Below, one piece after another: positions 46,796 to 58,029 of a DNA stretch of 64,000 nt. The position numbers were made by a program, and so were the translations under genes. How positions within the stretch are numbered: position 1 is the stretch's first letter; each line of letters opens with the position of its first letter. The DNA is from Halicephalobus mephisto (Eukaryota > Nematoda > Chromadorea > Rhabditida > Panagrolaimidae): positions 62,001 through 126,000 of the forward strand of contig SWDT01000103.1 in assembly GCA_009193035.1 (NCBI GenBank). Reading direction: 5' to 3'. Below the pieces are notes generated by a model. The model saw nothing but the letters and a program-made list of their open reading frames with translations, made no database searches and was not told where the DNA came from.

Positions 46796-46904
46796 TCGGG
46801 ATCTTCAAAGCCATATCTGGAACCGTAAACCCATGTGCTTTATGATCAGTTGTAAGATAAAGATCCATCTTTAAAAATAAAACTTATTCTTCCTTTTAAT
46901 TTTA

Positions 46905-47040
46905 CTTGATAGCGCAGTGGCTGGAACGCGTAATTACCACTCGGAAAGACCCGAGTTCCATCTTCGGACATGGTTTCAACAATTTGGTTTTTGAAAACAT
47001 CTTTCCATACCGTATCCCAAAGTAGATCTTACAACTCAGG
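46905..47040 (+). mobile_element. tRNA-derived SINE copy 1
   Basis: An A-box-like GATAGCGCAGTGGCTGGAA is followed by TACCACTCGG and a B-box-like CCCGAGTTCCATC. A 3' tail with AAACATCTTTCCATACCG shares its plan with the second copy at about 47485-47620. The acceptor stem does not pair, so it is not a working tRNA. Confidence 0.55.
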
Positions 47041-47484
47041 AAGATAACAGATTTCTGTCAGTTTTTCTCCTATTGTATAGTTGTTAAAATGACTATTATT
47101 CATGAACATCGAGTTCATCCACAGTTGAAAAACTACAATTTTAAATTTCTGACAACTTGTTAAAAAAGTGGTTTTTATCAACATATTTAAAAGTAAATCT
47201 TACTCTGAAGTAAATTCTAAAATTGTTAGATCGTGAATAAGGGCTTCTGGTCTGTGTGTAGATGAGAAACAAATACAAAAGTAGTTTATTGGGTCGGAAA
47301 CGAGAAATACAACTCTATTAACTATTACACAATTCACTTAATTCTCCCCACCAGCACATAATCATAACCCTTTCGTTAGTCCTCAGGGTATTTCTCTTCG
47401 GGACCAATACCATGCAGATTGTTACTCAAATAGATACACAATCCAATAAAGAACAAATTTTTTGTATTGCAGATTGTAACTTTT

Positions 47485-47620
47485 CTCCAACAGTGCAGTG
47501 GACAGAATCCACGACTACCACTCAAGAGACCCCGGTTCCATCCTCTATCCACAAAAACACTTCCCATCAACATCTCTAAACCCATCCCAAAACTACTACC
47601 AAAATAAAAAATAATTCAAT
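47485..47620 (+). mobile_element. tRNA-derived SINE copy 2
   Basis: It contains AACAGTGCAGTGGACAGAA, GACTACCACTCAAGAGAC and CCCGGTTCCATCC, then AACATCTCTAAACCCATCCC. The layout is that of copy 1 about 580 bp to the left, with substitutions throughout. Confidence 0.5.
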
Positions 47621-47675
47621 TCCAAAAAGCCAGTTTATACTTTTTAAACGTACAATAACAACTTAACACCATTAA

Positions 47676-50600
47676 TTACAAAATCCTCATTGGAATATAT
47701 GATGATCCCCCTGTCGCTAACACACCTTCATGACGTTCCAAATCTTCTTTGCCAAGTTGAGTAAGTCTAAGAAACACTTGTTCCAAACTATTCTGCGTAA
47801 TAGAAAAATCTTTAATTATTGGTTTCTCCGACATAATATCCGAAATCGAATAATCTGCTGCAATATTCTGCGCTTTTTTGTACAATTCGCTCCAGGACCC
47901 GTTACCATTTCTAGGAATTTCCCAATGATACGTATTCATATAATCCAAATCTTGCGTCGGTTCCGTTCCAAAATTCGATGTAACAATACTATCCAATAAT
48001 TTCTTTGTTTTTTGATTTGGATTACTTACAGTAAACGTTAACAAAAACGATCTACCATATCTACTTTTCAAATGTTGACTTGTACCAATACTTATCAACG
48101 ATCCTTTGTTCAAAAATCCAATTCTACTACACAAAGCTTCACATTCATCCATACTATGTGACGTCAACAATATCGCCACTTTTCTATTTCTAACTGCTGT
48201 TAATAAATTCCAAATATGTCTTCTTGTTTTCGGATCAATTCCTGCTGTTGGTTCATCAAGCATAATCAATTTCGCTCTTGACATCAAAGTAACACCTATT
48301 GATAATCTTCTTTTTTGTCCTCCACTATAATGTAAAACTAATTTATCCGCTTGTGGAATCATTTTAATACTTTCAAGTACACATTTAACTCTTTGATCAA
48401 CATCATTAAATCCATTCAATTTTCCTAACAATGTTAAAATTTCTCTTCCAGTTAAATCCATAGCAAGAGCATCAAATTGTGGACAATATCCAATTACAGG
48501 CATTTTTTTTATATCAACACCTCCTATAAACGCTTTTCCACTTGTCGCCAAAGTCCTACTTGTCAATATATCGAATGTTGTTGTTTTTCCTGCTCCATTT
48601 ACTCCCAATAATCCAAAACAATCTGTTGGATAAACTCCAAAAGTTAATTTTTTCAAAGCTAGAAAATTTCCAAAATATTTCGAAATATTTCTGACCGACA
48701 ATGCCAAATCTTGATCCGATGTTTGATTCATTTTTGTTCTTTCTTTTTGAACATCTTCATCTTCATTTTCATCATATTGTTCTAATTCATGATAACCACG
48801 ATGAAATTTCTTCAATAACAAATGTATCCATCCTGTGAAAGTTTTTTCTAACAAAAATAAAAAAATCCAAAAAACAGAACCAGATATAACCATACATATC
48901 ATTATTTTTTCCAAGTTATCCCATTTAGCATATGGATTTTGACATTGAATAGACACTTCAACAATACCGTGTCCAAGTGAAAATGACGGTAAAATAATTG
49001 AAAATAACGTTATTAAATAATTTGTTAATTCAATTGATCCAATTGCTAAAATTACCGTAATCGCAATAGATGCAATTATTCCAGCAATAATATTCCATGT
49101 CAACAACGCTACAAACGCCTTAAAAGGTGATGAAAATACAAACGAAGCAACATATACAAATGGCATTGCAGACCAAAAATACAGTATCCAAAAGAGAACA
49201 TTTCTGAAAAAATTGATTAAGTTGAAAATCAAAAATTAACCAATGTTGTTTCAGCACGAAAAGTCCGAATTCCGACCACAAACGCTAGTCCATTTTGTCA
49301 AAGTTCAAAGTCAAAATCCAAACTTTTCGTTTTTAGGTGATTTTTAAAATCCAAACTTTTCGTTTTTAGATGATTTTTAAAATTTAAATTTCAACCTGGA
49401 ATTTTAACTTAAAAAAATTAAAATCATTTTTTAACTTCAACAAAGAACTAATTTTTTGTTAAATTTTAATTAAAAAACCACTTTCTTATTTAAATTTAAA
49501 AAATTATTTCTTTTTATTTTAATTTAAAAAATTATTTTTTTTTCATTTTAATTTAAAAATTATTTTTATTTTATTAAAAAATTATTTCTTTTTATTTTGA
49601 TATAAAAATTTTTTTACTTCAATAAAAAACTTTTTTTTATTTTAATAAAATTACTGTAACTTACGTTCCCATACATTGTTGCATAGATCCCGAAACAAAT
49701 AATATAACAGTCAATATTAGACAAAAAACAAAATAAATAATTACATTCCATATTACTGTAGATAACCAATAAATAAATTTATTCATTCTTGTCAATAATA
49801 ATTGATGTTTAAATCTTGATTCTCTGTCTTCAACAATTGGCATAACAAATACCGATGTTAAAAACGAAAAACATAAAATAGTCAAAATATTAACTAATAT
49901 ATCATTAACAGGCATATCTTGTCCAGGATCAGAATTATTTACAGTATATATTTCAATACTTGTTTTAATAGAATTTAATTTTTCTTGAAGAATCGAATTT
50001 GTTATAAAATTTAAAACTAACGGTGGACCATGATACGCTGCTCCGTTGAAATATCCAAAAACAGATCCATTTTTATCCACATGTGCTCCAATACCCAAAG
50101 CAGGAGAATCATACGAATGTTTAATTATCGTTTTTTTAAAATCATTAGTTACAGGAATATTTAATATAACACAATTCGGCAATTTTCCTGCAATATATGT
50201 AAAATCTGCAATTATTTGTTTTTCTTGCAAAAGTTGAATCGGAATAGTCACTGATTCAAGGGCATTTAGACTTAAATCTTTAACTTGATCTTTCGAATTT
50301 TGATTATTACTAAAAGTCGTTATTGAAAACAACAAAATAGCCAATCCCAATGGCAGAAAAGTTCTGATCTTATTACGGTAAGCATTGATGAAATATCTAT
50401 TAAGAACAGCAAAAATATGATTAATCCATAATTTAGCATTTGTTTTTTCATTCGACAATCCATCAAATAACGTACAAGCATTATTAATTACCGTATCAGA
50501 ATCCACTTCATCTCCTGGACTTTCTGCCATTTCTCCGGCTTTCAGAAATACTTGTTCCAAAGTGTTGAAAGATAATCCAAATGAACTCAGATGAAGATTA

Positions 50601-53600
50601 TTTTTTTCTTTTTCAAGTTCTTCGAATAAGTTTGCAAAACTAAAAAAACAAAATTACAAAAATTTAATTTTTTATAAAACAATCTCGAGAACAATTTTTA
50701 GAAATTACAGTAACCTACAATTAACGGTTTTTTTATTATTTCGTCATCAATCATATATTATAAAAACTAATATTATTGTAAAACAATTTTGACACAAATT
50801 TTCAGAACTTATCAGAAATTACAGTAACTAAAAAATTTAGTTTTAAATAATATTGTCTTCGTAATCACTCAAATTACTATAAAAATGATATGTAATTTTT
50901 TGCAAAGTAATTTCAATATGGGTTTTTAGAACTTATCAGAAATTACAGCACATTAAAACTCCAATTTTATATTATAGTGATTTGGTAGTTAATTTTTCAC
51001 AAACATTCTTATTAACTAAATTCCGAAACTTCTAAATAATGATTATATAGTATATTTAACTCTCCATCTACCTCCTAGAATTAATTTTGATACATAGTCA
51101 TCAATAAATATATTTAAAAACCGAAAATTAACATCACAGTAACCTGCAAAAATAACTAATAAATATATTTAAAAACCAGAAGTTAACATTACAGTAACCT
51201 GCAAAAATAACTAATAAATACCTTAAAAACCAGAAGTTAACATTACAGTAACCTACAAAAATAACTAATAAATACCTTAAAAACCAGAAGTTAACATTAC
51301 AGTAACCTGCAAAAATAACTAATAAATACCTTAAAAACCAGAAGTTAACATTACAGTAACCTACAAAAATAACTAATAAATACTTTAAAAACCGAAAATT
51401 AACATCACAGTAATCTACAAAAACTAATTTCTTAAATAATTAATATTAAACTCACTATGGTTTGTCTTTAGTAGGAAGAATAACAGAAAACTGCAAACCA
51501 GTAGAACTCTCAATAACTGCATTCGTTACATGTTTTCCAATAACATTCATCAATTTCGATCTGATTGGAATTAGATCTTGTTCAGAATACATTTGTTTTT
51601 CCGGATTAATAACCATTGTCAAAACATAACCTGTTCCAAAACGTTCTTTAAGAAATTCTGGTGATCCTTTACATATTAATCTTCCTTTAACCAATATCGC
51701 TATTTGGTCACCTAATAAATCTGCTTCATCCATATAATGTGTTGTTAATAAAATCGTTTTTGTTTTTTTTTCATTTTCTAAAATTTTACAAATTTCATGT
51801 CTTGCTTCCGGATCCATTCCTGCCGTCGGCTCATCCAGTAATATAACTTTACTATTACCTATCAATGCCATCGCTACACATAATTTCCTCTTCATTCCGC
51901 CTGATAATTTTCCTGCAATTTCATTTGCCTTAGGCAATAGTTGATTTGATTCAATAAGTTGATTCATTTTTTCTTCCAAATTTAAATCCCATGTATTAGT
52001 TTTCAATTTACCGTATAATCTAAGATGTTCTTTTACTGTAAGTTTATCAAATAATGGATTATATTGTGGACAATAGCCTATTTCTTTTTGACATTCTGAT
52101 AAATTTTTCGAAATTGGTTTTTTACAAATATAAACTTCACCTTTCGTCGACGAACATATACCACAAATAACAGAAAACGCAGTACTTTTTCCAGCACCAT
52201 TATGTCCCAAAAGCACTGTTACTTGTTTCCTATATGCATTCAACGTCAATCCATCAACGGCTACTTGTCCGCCTTCCCATACTTTGTACATTTTCTTAAC
52301 ACTTATATCCGCTTCATCCCTTCCGGCACAATTATCTTTTTCACAATTATCTGTATATTCATCTTCAGCATTTTCCAAATCCATTTCATCTCCAATATCT
52401 TTTTGTGGAATAAACGGTAAAAAAAACAACGGATGTTTTTTCGGAGAATCATCTGTTGGCCAAACAGCATCTAGATAAAAAATAAGCAATATCATTATTG
52501 TAATGTCCACAATAAGCATCAAAAATGCTAAACCAACAGAAAACGAAGTTGTAGATTCAGCAAAAATATTAAATAAATTCAAATCAATCACTGAAAATTA
52601 TTTCTTATTTTCTAAAGGCAAATTTTAAACTTTTAAAAACTACAGTATCTTAAAATTCTTCTTCTTCATCATCATTTCGTGACTAATTTCCTAGAAATAT
52701 TTTTCCTAAGTTATTTTAGAAGTTCCTAAATTACGATATACAAAGTAAAAGATCTTTTAGAAATAAGTTTCACATATGAAATCATTAATAAATATCCTAA
52801 AAATCATAACCTAAACATATATCTTTCTTAAATAATTTTAGAAGTTTCTAAACTACAGTATACAAGGTACAAGATCCTTTATCTATTCCCCAAAGTTAAC
52901 TTTCATATATGAAATCATTAATAAATATCCTAAAAATCATAACTACCATTATAGTAATCTTATCAGAAATTTTTCGACTTAATAAAAAAATAAACTTACA
53001 TCTGCTTTCATACCGTCCCATTGCAAGAAGACCCAAATGAAAAGCTGTAAATACATTGAAAGATTGAAGTAACGATAATCCAATATTTGTCGGGGATAAT
53101 TTTATATGAGTATCGATAGCGTATAAGCCCAGCCATAGAAGAATCACAGCAGCAACAGCTAAGGAAGTTTTTCGAAAAAGTACTGAAATTAAAATACAAA
53201 AAATAACTGCAGAAATTCCAAAAATTAAACAAAAAGAAATAAAAACAGCCGGAGATATACTCTGAAAATTTAAAATTATTTAAAATATAAATATTAAAAT
53301 TTACCGAAAATCCAAGAGATAAAATTATTGAAGATAATCCCATAACTATGAACATTTTTAAAAATGCGATTATGAAATGCGAACCGTAAAACGCGGCCGA
53401 ATTTAGGCCCATCACGATCAGATGGGTCTTGATTCCGACTTCTTTTTCGGCCACGATTTCCTTCGTTGTGTGGATCATGACGGTCAAAGCAAGGATAATG
53501 AACAAAATCGGCATAGCTTTCAACAAGGCCAATAATGCATTGTTTCTGAACATCGGTGTGGGAAATCTGGTTAAATATAAATTAAAATTAGTTAAATTTC

Positions 53601-54837
53601 GTCCAGATTTTTGTAAAAAAATCGAATCCAAAGCATACTTGAAACTTAAATAACCAGTGGACCAGTAGTTCGGCTTACTTGGGATACTGTTGATGTCCGC
53701 AGGGGCTCCGTAGGGCCCATCGTCGGGCCAGAACTTGTCCGTTTGCCAGTCGTTTCCTTCTCTGTCCCGGATGTAAATCCGGTAATCGAAAATTCTAGAA
53801 TCGACATCCAGGGTTCTGACGTGCACGCCTCCCATGTACTTTCCACAGACCTTGTTAGAAGTGAAATTGAGATCAGAAGTCAAAGCTTTCTTCATCTCTT
53901 CCAAATTTTGGAATTTCTCAGTATGAATAGCAAATTTGTAATTCGAATATCTTCCTGCAAATTCGTCCATAATCCATCTGTCAGACTCGTCAGGGTACAC
54001 GAATCCAAGTGTTCTGTTTCCATTGCACATCTTCGTGGAGATCCTCTGGATGTTCGGCACAAGTCTTTCGAGATCCGCCCTGTCACCAGTGATCTTGACT
54101 GGCTCGAATTCACGGCCAGGATCGACTTCAGTTCGGGATTTCTAAAAAGCATCCATATATTAATTTAAAAAATAATTTTCAATACATAAATTTTAAAAAA
54201 CTTAGTTTTTAAGATCTGAATTCTTCGGAACTTTGATTTTTAATGTATCAATTCTTCCATATAATAATTATAAACATGTTCAACTTTTAGTATACAAATT
54301 CTTCAAAATATTAATTTTCAACACAATAACTTTTCAAAACATCAATTTCTGAATATATTAAATCCCGATATATCAATTCCCTATTATATCGATTTTTAAT
54401 ATATTAATTTCTGAATATATTAAATTCCAATATATCAATTTCCTACTATATCGATTTTTAATATATTAATTTCTGAATATATTAAATTTCGATATATCAA
54501 TTTCCTATTATATCGATTTTGAATATACTAATTTCTGAATATATTAAATTTCGATATATCAATTTCCTACTATATCGATTTTGAATATACTAATTTCTGA
54601 ATATATTAAATTCCGATATATCAATTCCTTACTATATCGATTTTTGATATATCAATTCCCTACTATAACGATTTTTAGAAAGATGTATTTAATAAATCAA
54701 CTTACATTCACAATGAAGGCAAATAACGGGATCATCAACAGAGCAAATATCATCTCGAAGAAGAACCATACTTTCGATCTTTTGATAATCAGCAGATTTT
54801 TCTGCGTTAATATCCAAATATGTCGGAAAAAAATCAT
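47676..54837 (-). CDS. ABCA-subfamily ABC transporter (full transporter)
   Basis: ABCA proteins move lipids across membranes. Six exons join in phase: 54837-54706, 54141-53305, 53261-53000, 52590-51456, 50639-49665 and 49203-47676, about 1622 residues. A short N-terminus runs into TM1 (WFFFEMIFALLMIPLFAFIV), a large extracellular loop, then TM2-6. NBD1 has Walker A GHNGAGKST (about 539), signature LSGGMKRKL (about 639), Walker B VILLDEPTAGMD (about 659) and the H-loop TTHYMDEAD. The second TM block has another extracellular loop. NBD2 has GVNGAGKTT (about 1314), YSGGQKRRL (about 1406), LIMLDEPTAGIDP (about 1426) and TSHSMDECEAL. Both ATP sites look complete. CED-7 and the ABT proteins are the nematode ABCA members; which one this is remains open. 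A nine-codon upstream frame may precede the start. Confidence 0.92.
51090..51440. repeat. Tandem ~59-bp repeat, ABCA intron 4
   Basis: Six copies of ACCAGAAGTTAACATTACAG / TAACCTGCAAAAATAACTAA precede the donor of exon 4. They are nearly identical, which suggests recent expansion. Confidence 0.88.
52610..52990. repeat. Duplicated dispersed repeat, ABCA intron 3
   Basis: Two copies of a ~150-bp unit contain CATATATGAAATCATTAATA and AATATCCTAAAAATCATAAC. Relatives are at 26720-26850, 51000-51130 and 58500-58660. Confidence 0.7.
54290..54690. repeat. Tandem ~60-bp repeat, ABCA intron 1
   Basis: Five to six copies of ATATATTAAATTTCGATATA / TCAATTTCCTATTATATCGA lie just upstream (in gene sense, downstream) of the exon 1 donor. 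Confidence 0.85.
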
Positions 54838-54842
54838 TTTTA

Positions 54843-54872
54843 CTATTTCAAATTCAAACAGTTGTTCACCAT
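54843..54872 (-). promoter_or_regulatory. Possible upstream ORF of the ABCA gene
   Basis: A good 3' splice site (CATTTCAG, AG at 54873-54874) is followed at once by ATG and a nine-codon frame ending in TAG, five bases before the ABCA start at 54837. If the leader is trans-spliced here, the first AUG of the mRNA would open this short frame. An alternative acceptor at AAATAG would remove it. Confidence 0.35.
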
Positions 54873-55137
54873 CTGAAATGTGGAATTTTATACGCAAATT
54901 TGGTGATTCATTCAAAAACAGATTTAAATACCAAACAAATCCACACAAATCAAAATTATATCGCAAAAAACGAGAAAAATGTCAAACAACTTTTGTAAAA
55001 GAACATCGAGCCTATGAAGGACAGAGAATTCAATTTTTTTTTGGATTATGGGGAAAAACTGACCACTCGCACTGGTATCGAGCGAAAATGTTCTCTCTTC
55101 GTCGCGGCGGAAATTTCGAACAGTGTCTCGTTTGGGC

Positions 55138-55232
55138 ACTTATATAACACTATTTTTTTTCTTATATCACATAACAAATGTCTTGTTCGGCACTTATATA
55201 ACACTATTTTTTTTCTTATATCGCATAGCAGT
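55138..55232 (-). promoter_or_regulatory. Duplicated TATA-containing segment upstream of ABCA
   Basis: GCACTTATATAACACTATTT followed by CTTATATC-CATA occurs twice, about 55 bp apart, 300-400 bp upstream of the ABCA start. TATATAA reads on this strand only approximately, so the promoter role is inference. Confidence 0.3.
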
Positions 55233-55439
55233 GACTCATTATTGATCCAAATCTTGAACTTGGATCGAAAAAGGATAAAAAACAAAAAATTTCCAATTGA
55301 AAAAAAATTTTTTAAAACACGTTCGAAAAAATCGATTTTGAATTTTAATAAAAAACATTTTAAATCAGAAATTACGGCGTTAATTATGATTTTTAGAATA
55401 TTTATTGGAATTTTCATATATGGAACTCAATCCTAAATT

Positions 55440-56010
55440 GCAGGGTTGTGTACCCCATGTACCGTAATTTTAAAATTTTCAAATTCATCTGGAAATAAAT
55501 AATTCGAAAAAATAAAAAAATCGATATAAATTTTTCGAAATTTCAAAATTTCGTGTTGAGACCATTTTGTCGAAAATTAATTATTTATAATTTCTAAAAT
55601 GATGTTATTACAATTATATTTTTCTAAAATAATATAAAAATTAAATTCTAAAATTTTGGGTCCTAACTGGAAAATTTCAAAATTTCGTGTTGAGACCATT
55701 TTGTCGAAAATTAATTATTTATAATTTTTAAAATGATGTTATTACAATTATATTTTTCTAAAATAATATAAAAATTAAATTCTAAAATTTTGGGTCCCGG
55801 TTGGAAAACTTCGAAATTTCGCGTTGAGACCATTTTGTCAAAAATTCATTTTAAATTTTTACAATATGATAGATTACAAAATAATCATAAAATTAAACTT
55901 CCGACTTAAAATACTGTAATTTCTAGGATTTTCTAAAATTTCGTTTCGGGACCATTTTGTAAAAAATTATTTTTCGCATTTTATTTACAACTGATTTTTA
56001 TATAAACAAA
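55440..56010. repeat. Tandem ~124-bp repeat of the dispersed intronic family
   Basis: Three near-identical copies contain AATTTCGTGTTGAGACCATT, GATGTTATTACAATTATATT and TAAAATTTTGGGTCC. This is the clearest tandem form of a family also seen singly in at least ten introns of the window. Confidence 0.85.
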
Positions 56011-56019
56011 TCACAATTG

Positions 56020-56370
56020 GCACATTTTATGGTAGCAGTCTTTCACTAGGAGCACTGATGATAAAAAGCAATATCAAGAGGAGATCTCATTCGTTATATT
56101 AGCTTATGCAACGCGACTTCAATCATCTCATGAAATGACAGTAATCAACAAAGAAGGTAGTTACAGGAAAGCGCTGCGAGACACGCGCTTCCAACAAGCC
56201 CGTTTTCAGTAAGATTCCTTGAAGAAAGTTGCACCATCTGCTTCTGAATAAGTAATTCAAGAAATGAGCTCGGACATACAACTACTGTCGGATTAATTAG
56301 GCCAAATTATGGGAACTAAGACGGATACTAAATAACTTATTACAAATTGGGCCTGAAGGAGAGAATTCTT
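56020..56370. other. Unidentified mixed-composition block
   Basis: About 330 bp of non-repetitive, GC-richer sequence sits between two repeat arrays. No frame longer than about 30 codons is open on either strand and no splice-bounded exon stands out. It may be a decayed transposon fragment or a regulatory element. Confidence 0.35.
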
Positions 56371-56379
56371 GAAATGAGC

Positions 56380-56805
56380 TGCACGGCACTTGGTCCTTAG
56401 GAATACACGGTCCCTAGAGAGATGTCTACTTCCTGGAGGTATTTAGTCCCTGGGGATATAGGGTTTTTAGAGAGATGTGTAGTCCCTGGGGATATATGGT
56501 TTTTAGAGAGATGTTTAGTATCTGAGGATATTTACTTCCCGGAGATATTCAGTCCTCAGAAATAAGTAATCCTTAGAGATGCTTAGTTCCTGGAAGTATT
56601 TAATTCCTAGGGATATATGGTCCTCAGGAATAAGTAATCCCTAGAGAGATGTTTAGTTTCTGAGGATATTTACTTCCCGGAGATATTCGGTCCTCAGGAA
56701 TAAGCAATCCCTAGAGAGATGTTTACTTCCCTAAGGTATTTAGTCCCTACGGATATATAGTCCTTAGGAATATGTGATCCCTAGAGAGATGTTTACTTCC
56801 CTAAT
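56380..56805. repeat. Minisatellite 'CCTCAGGAATAAGTAATCCC'
   Basis: About eight diverged units of 50-65 bp contain AGAGAGATGTTTA-TTCC, GGAGATATTCAGTCCTCAGG and AATAAGTAATCCCT. Confidence 0.85.
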
Positions 56806-57419
56806 TTCGTAAAATCCATTGTTTTTTACTTTTTAAACTAGTACAGAAGTCTGTAAAAAGATCGAAATCAAATCCGCAGTTTGCTTGTAACATTCGGGCA
56901 GACCGGCTTACCCAATTATTAAGATGGATCAAATTTGATTTTGATGTCGACCGTCTTACAGACCCCAAAACTCGATCCTCGAACCACAACTACCCTCTCA
57001 GGTTGTTTCAAAACCGAAAATTCTGGTCCAAAAACGAAAAAATATACAGTAATCGATTCCTAATTTTGTAATACTGAATTGTTTTAGATCAATATTTCCA
57101 GCAACTGGATTATTTTAAAAAATAAAAAATATTGGTCTAGAAGAAAATTTCGAAATCGACTAGTCTTACCATCTATTTTTGACCTTTTTAGACCAGTCTT
57201 TTTGGTCTCTGAAATGACCTAAAAGACAATCCTAACTAAAAAGATTAAATTCAAAGAATTTTTAAATTAGGAAATCTAAAGAATCAAATACCCCAGGAAA
57301 GAACCGTTATTAACGAAGGGAACAACTATCGTACAGCCCTGAAATGCATGGATATCTACAAATTGAAGGATTTCGGGAAGACTAATTTTGCCAATTTTAA
57401 GGCCTATTTTACACACGAA

Positions 57420-57965
57420 AAACGGGTACATTAAAACGACTCTAATGCATCTCATACATTATATTCAATGTACCGGCACATTGGATGTGCTATCAATGCA
57501 TTGGATATAATGTATCAGATACATTGTGTTCAATATATCGATACACTGAGTAAGATATCAGCGTATTATATAAAATGTATCGATATATATTGAAATAGTT
57601 CCAATGTATCAAATACATTGTATTCAATGTATAGATGCACTGAGTATGGCATCAATGCATTGGATATAATGTATCAGATACATTGTGTTCAATAAATCGA
57701 TATATTAAAATAGTTCCAATGTATTAGATACATTATATTCAGTGCATCGATGTCATACTCAGTACATCAATGCATTGGATATAATGTATCAGATACATTG
57801 TGTTCAATATATCGATACACTGAGTAAGATATCAGCGTATTATATAAAATGTATCGATATATATTGAAATAGTTCCAATGTATCAGATACATTGTATTCA
57901 ATGTATAAGCATATTAAATATGATGTATCTGATACATTAGAGTTGTTTTAATGTACCTTTTTTGT
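57420..57965. repeat. Palindromic minisatellite 'AATGTATCAGATACATT'
   Basis: At least six short palindromes of the AATGTATC-GATACATT type sit in a higher-order unit of about 280 bp that is present twice, about 57510-57630 and 57788-57905 (nearly identical). Related pieces lie on both sides. Confidence 0.85.
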
Positions 57966-58029
57966 GTATAAGAATGGGACTTCTTAGAAGTAAGGCAGAA
58001 GGCTAGTGGATCTCCGGCAGATTCCTGAT

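Noticed and set aside
53646..53846. Minus-strand frame in the ABCA loop region
   Set aside because: It is an out-of-frame shadow of ABCA exon 2.
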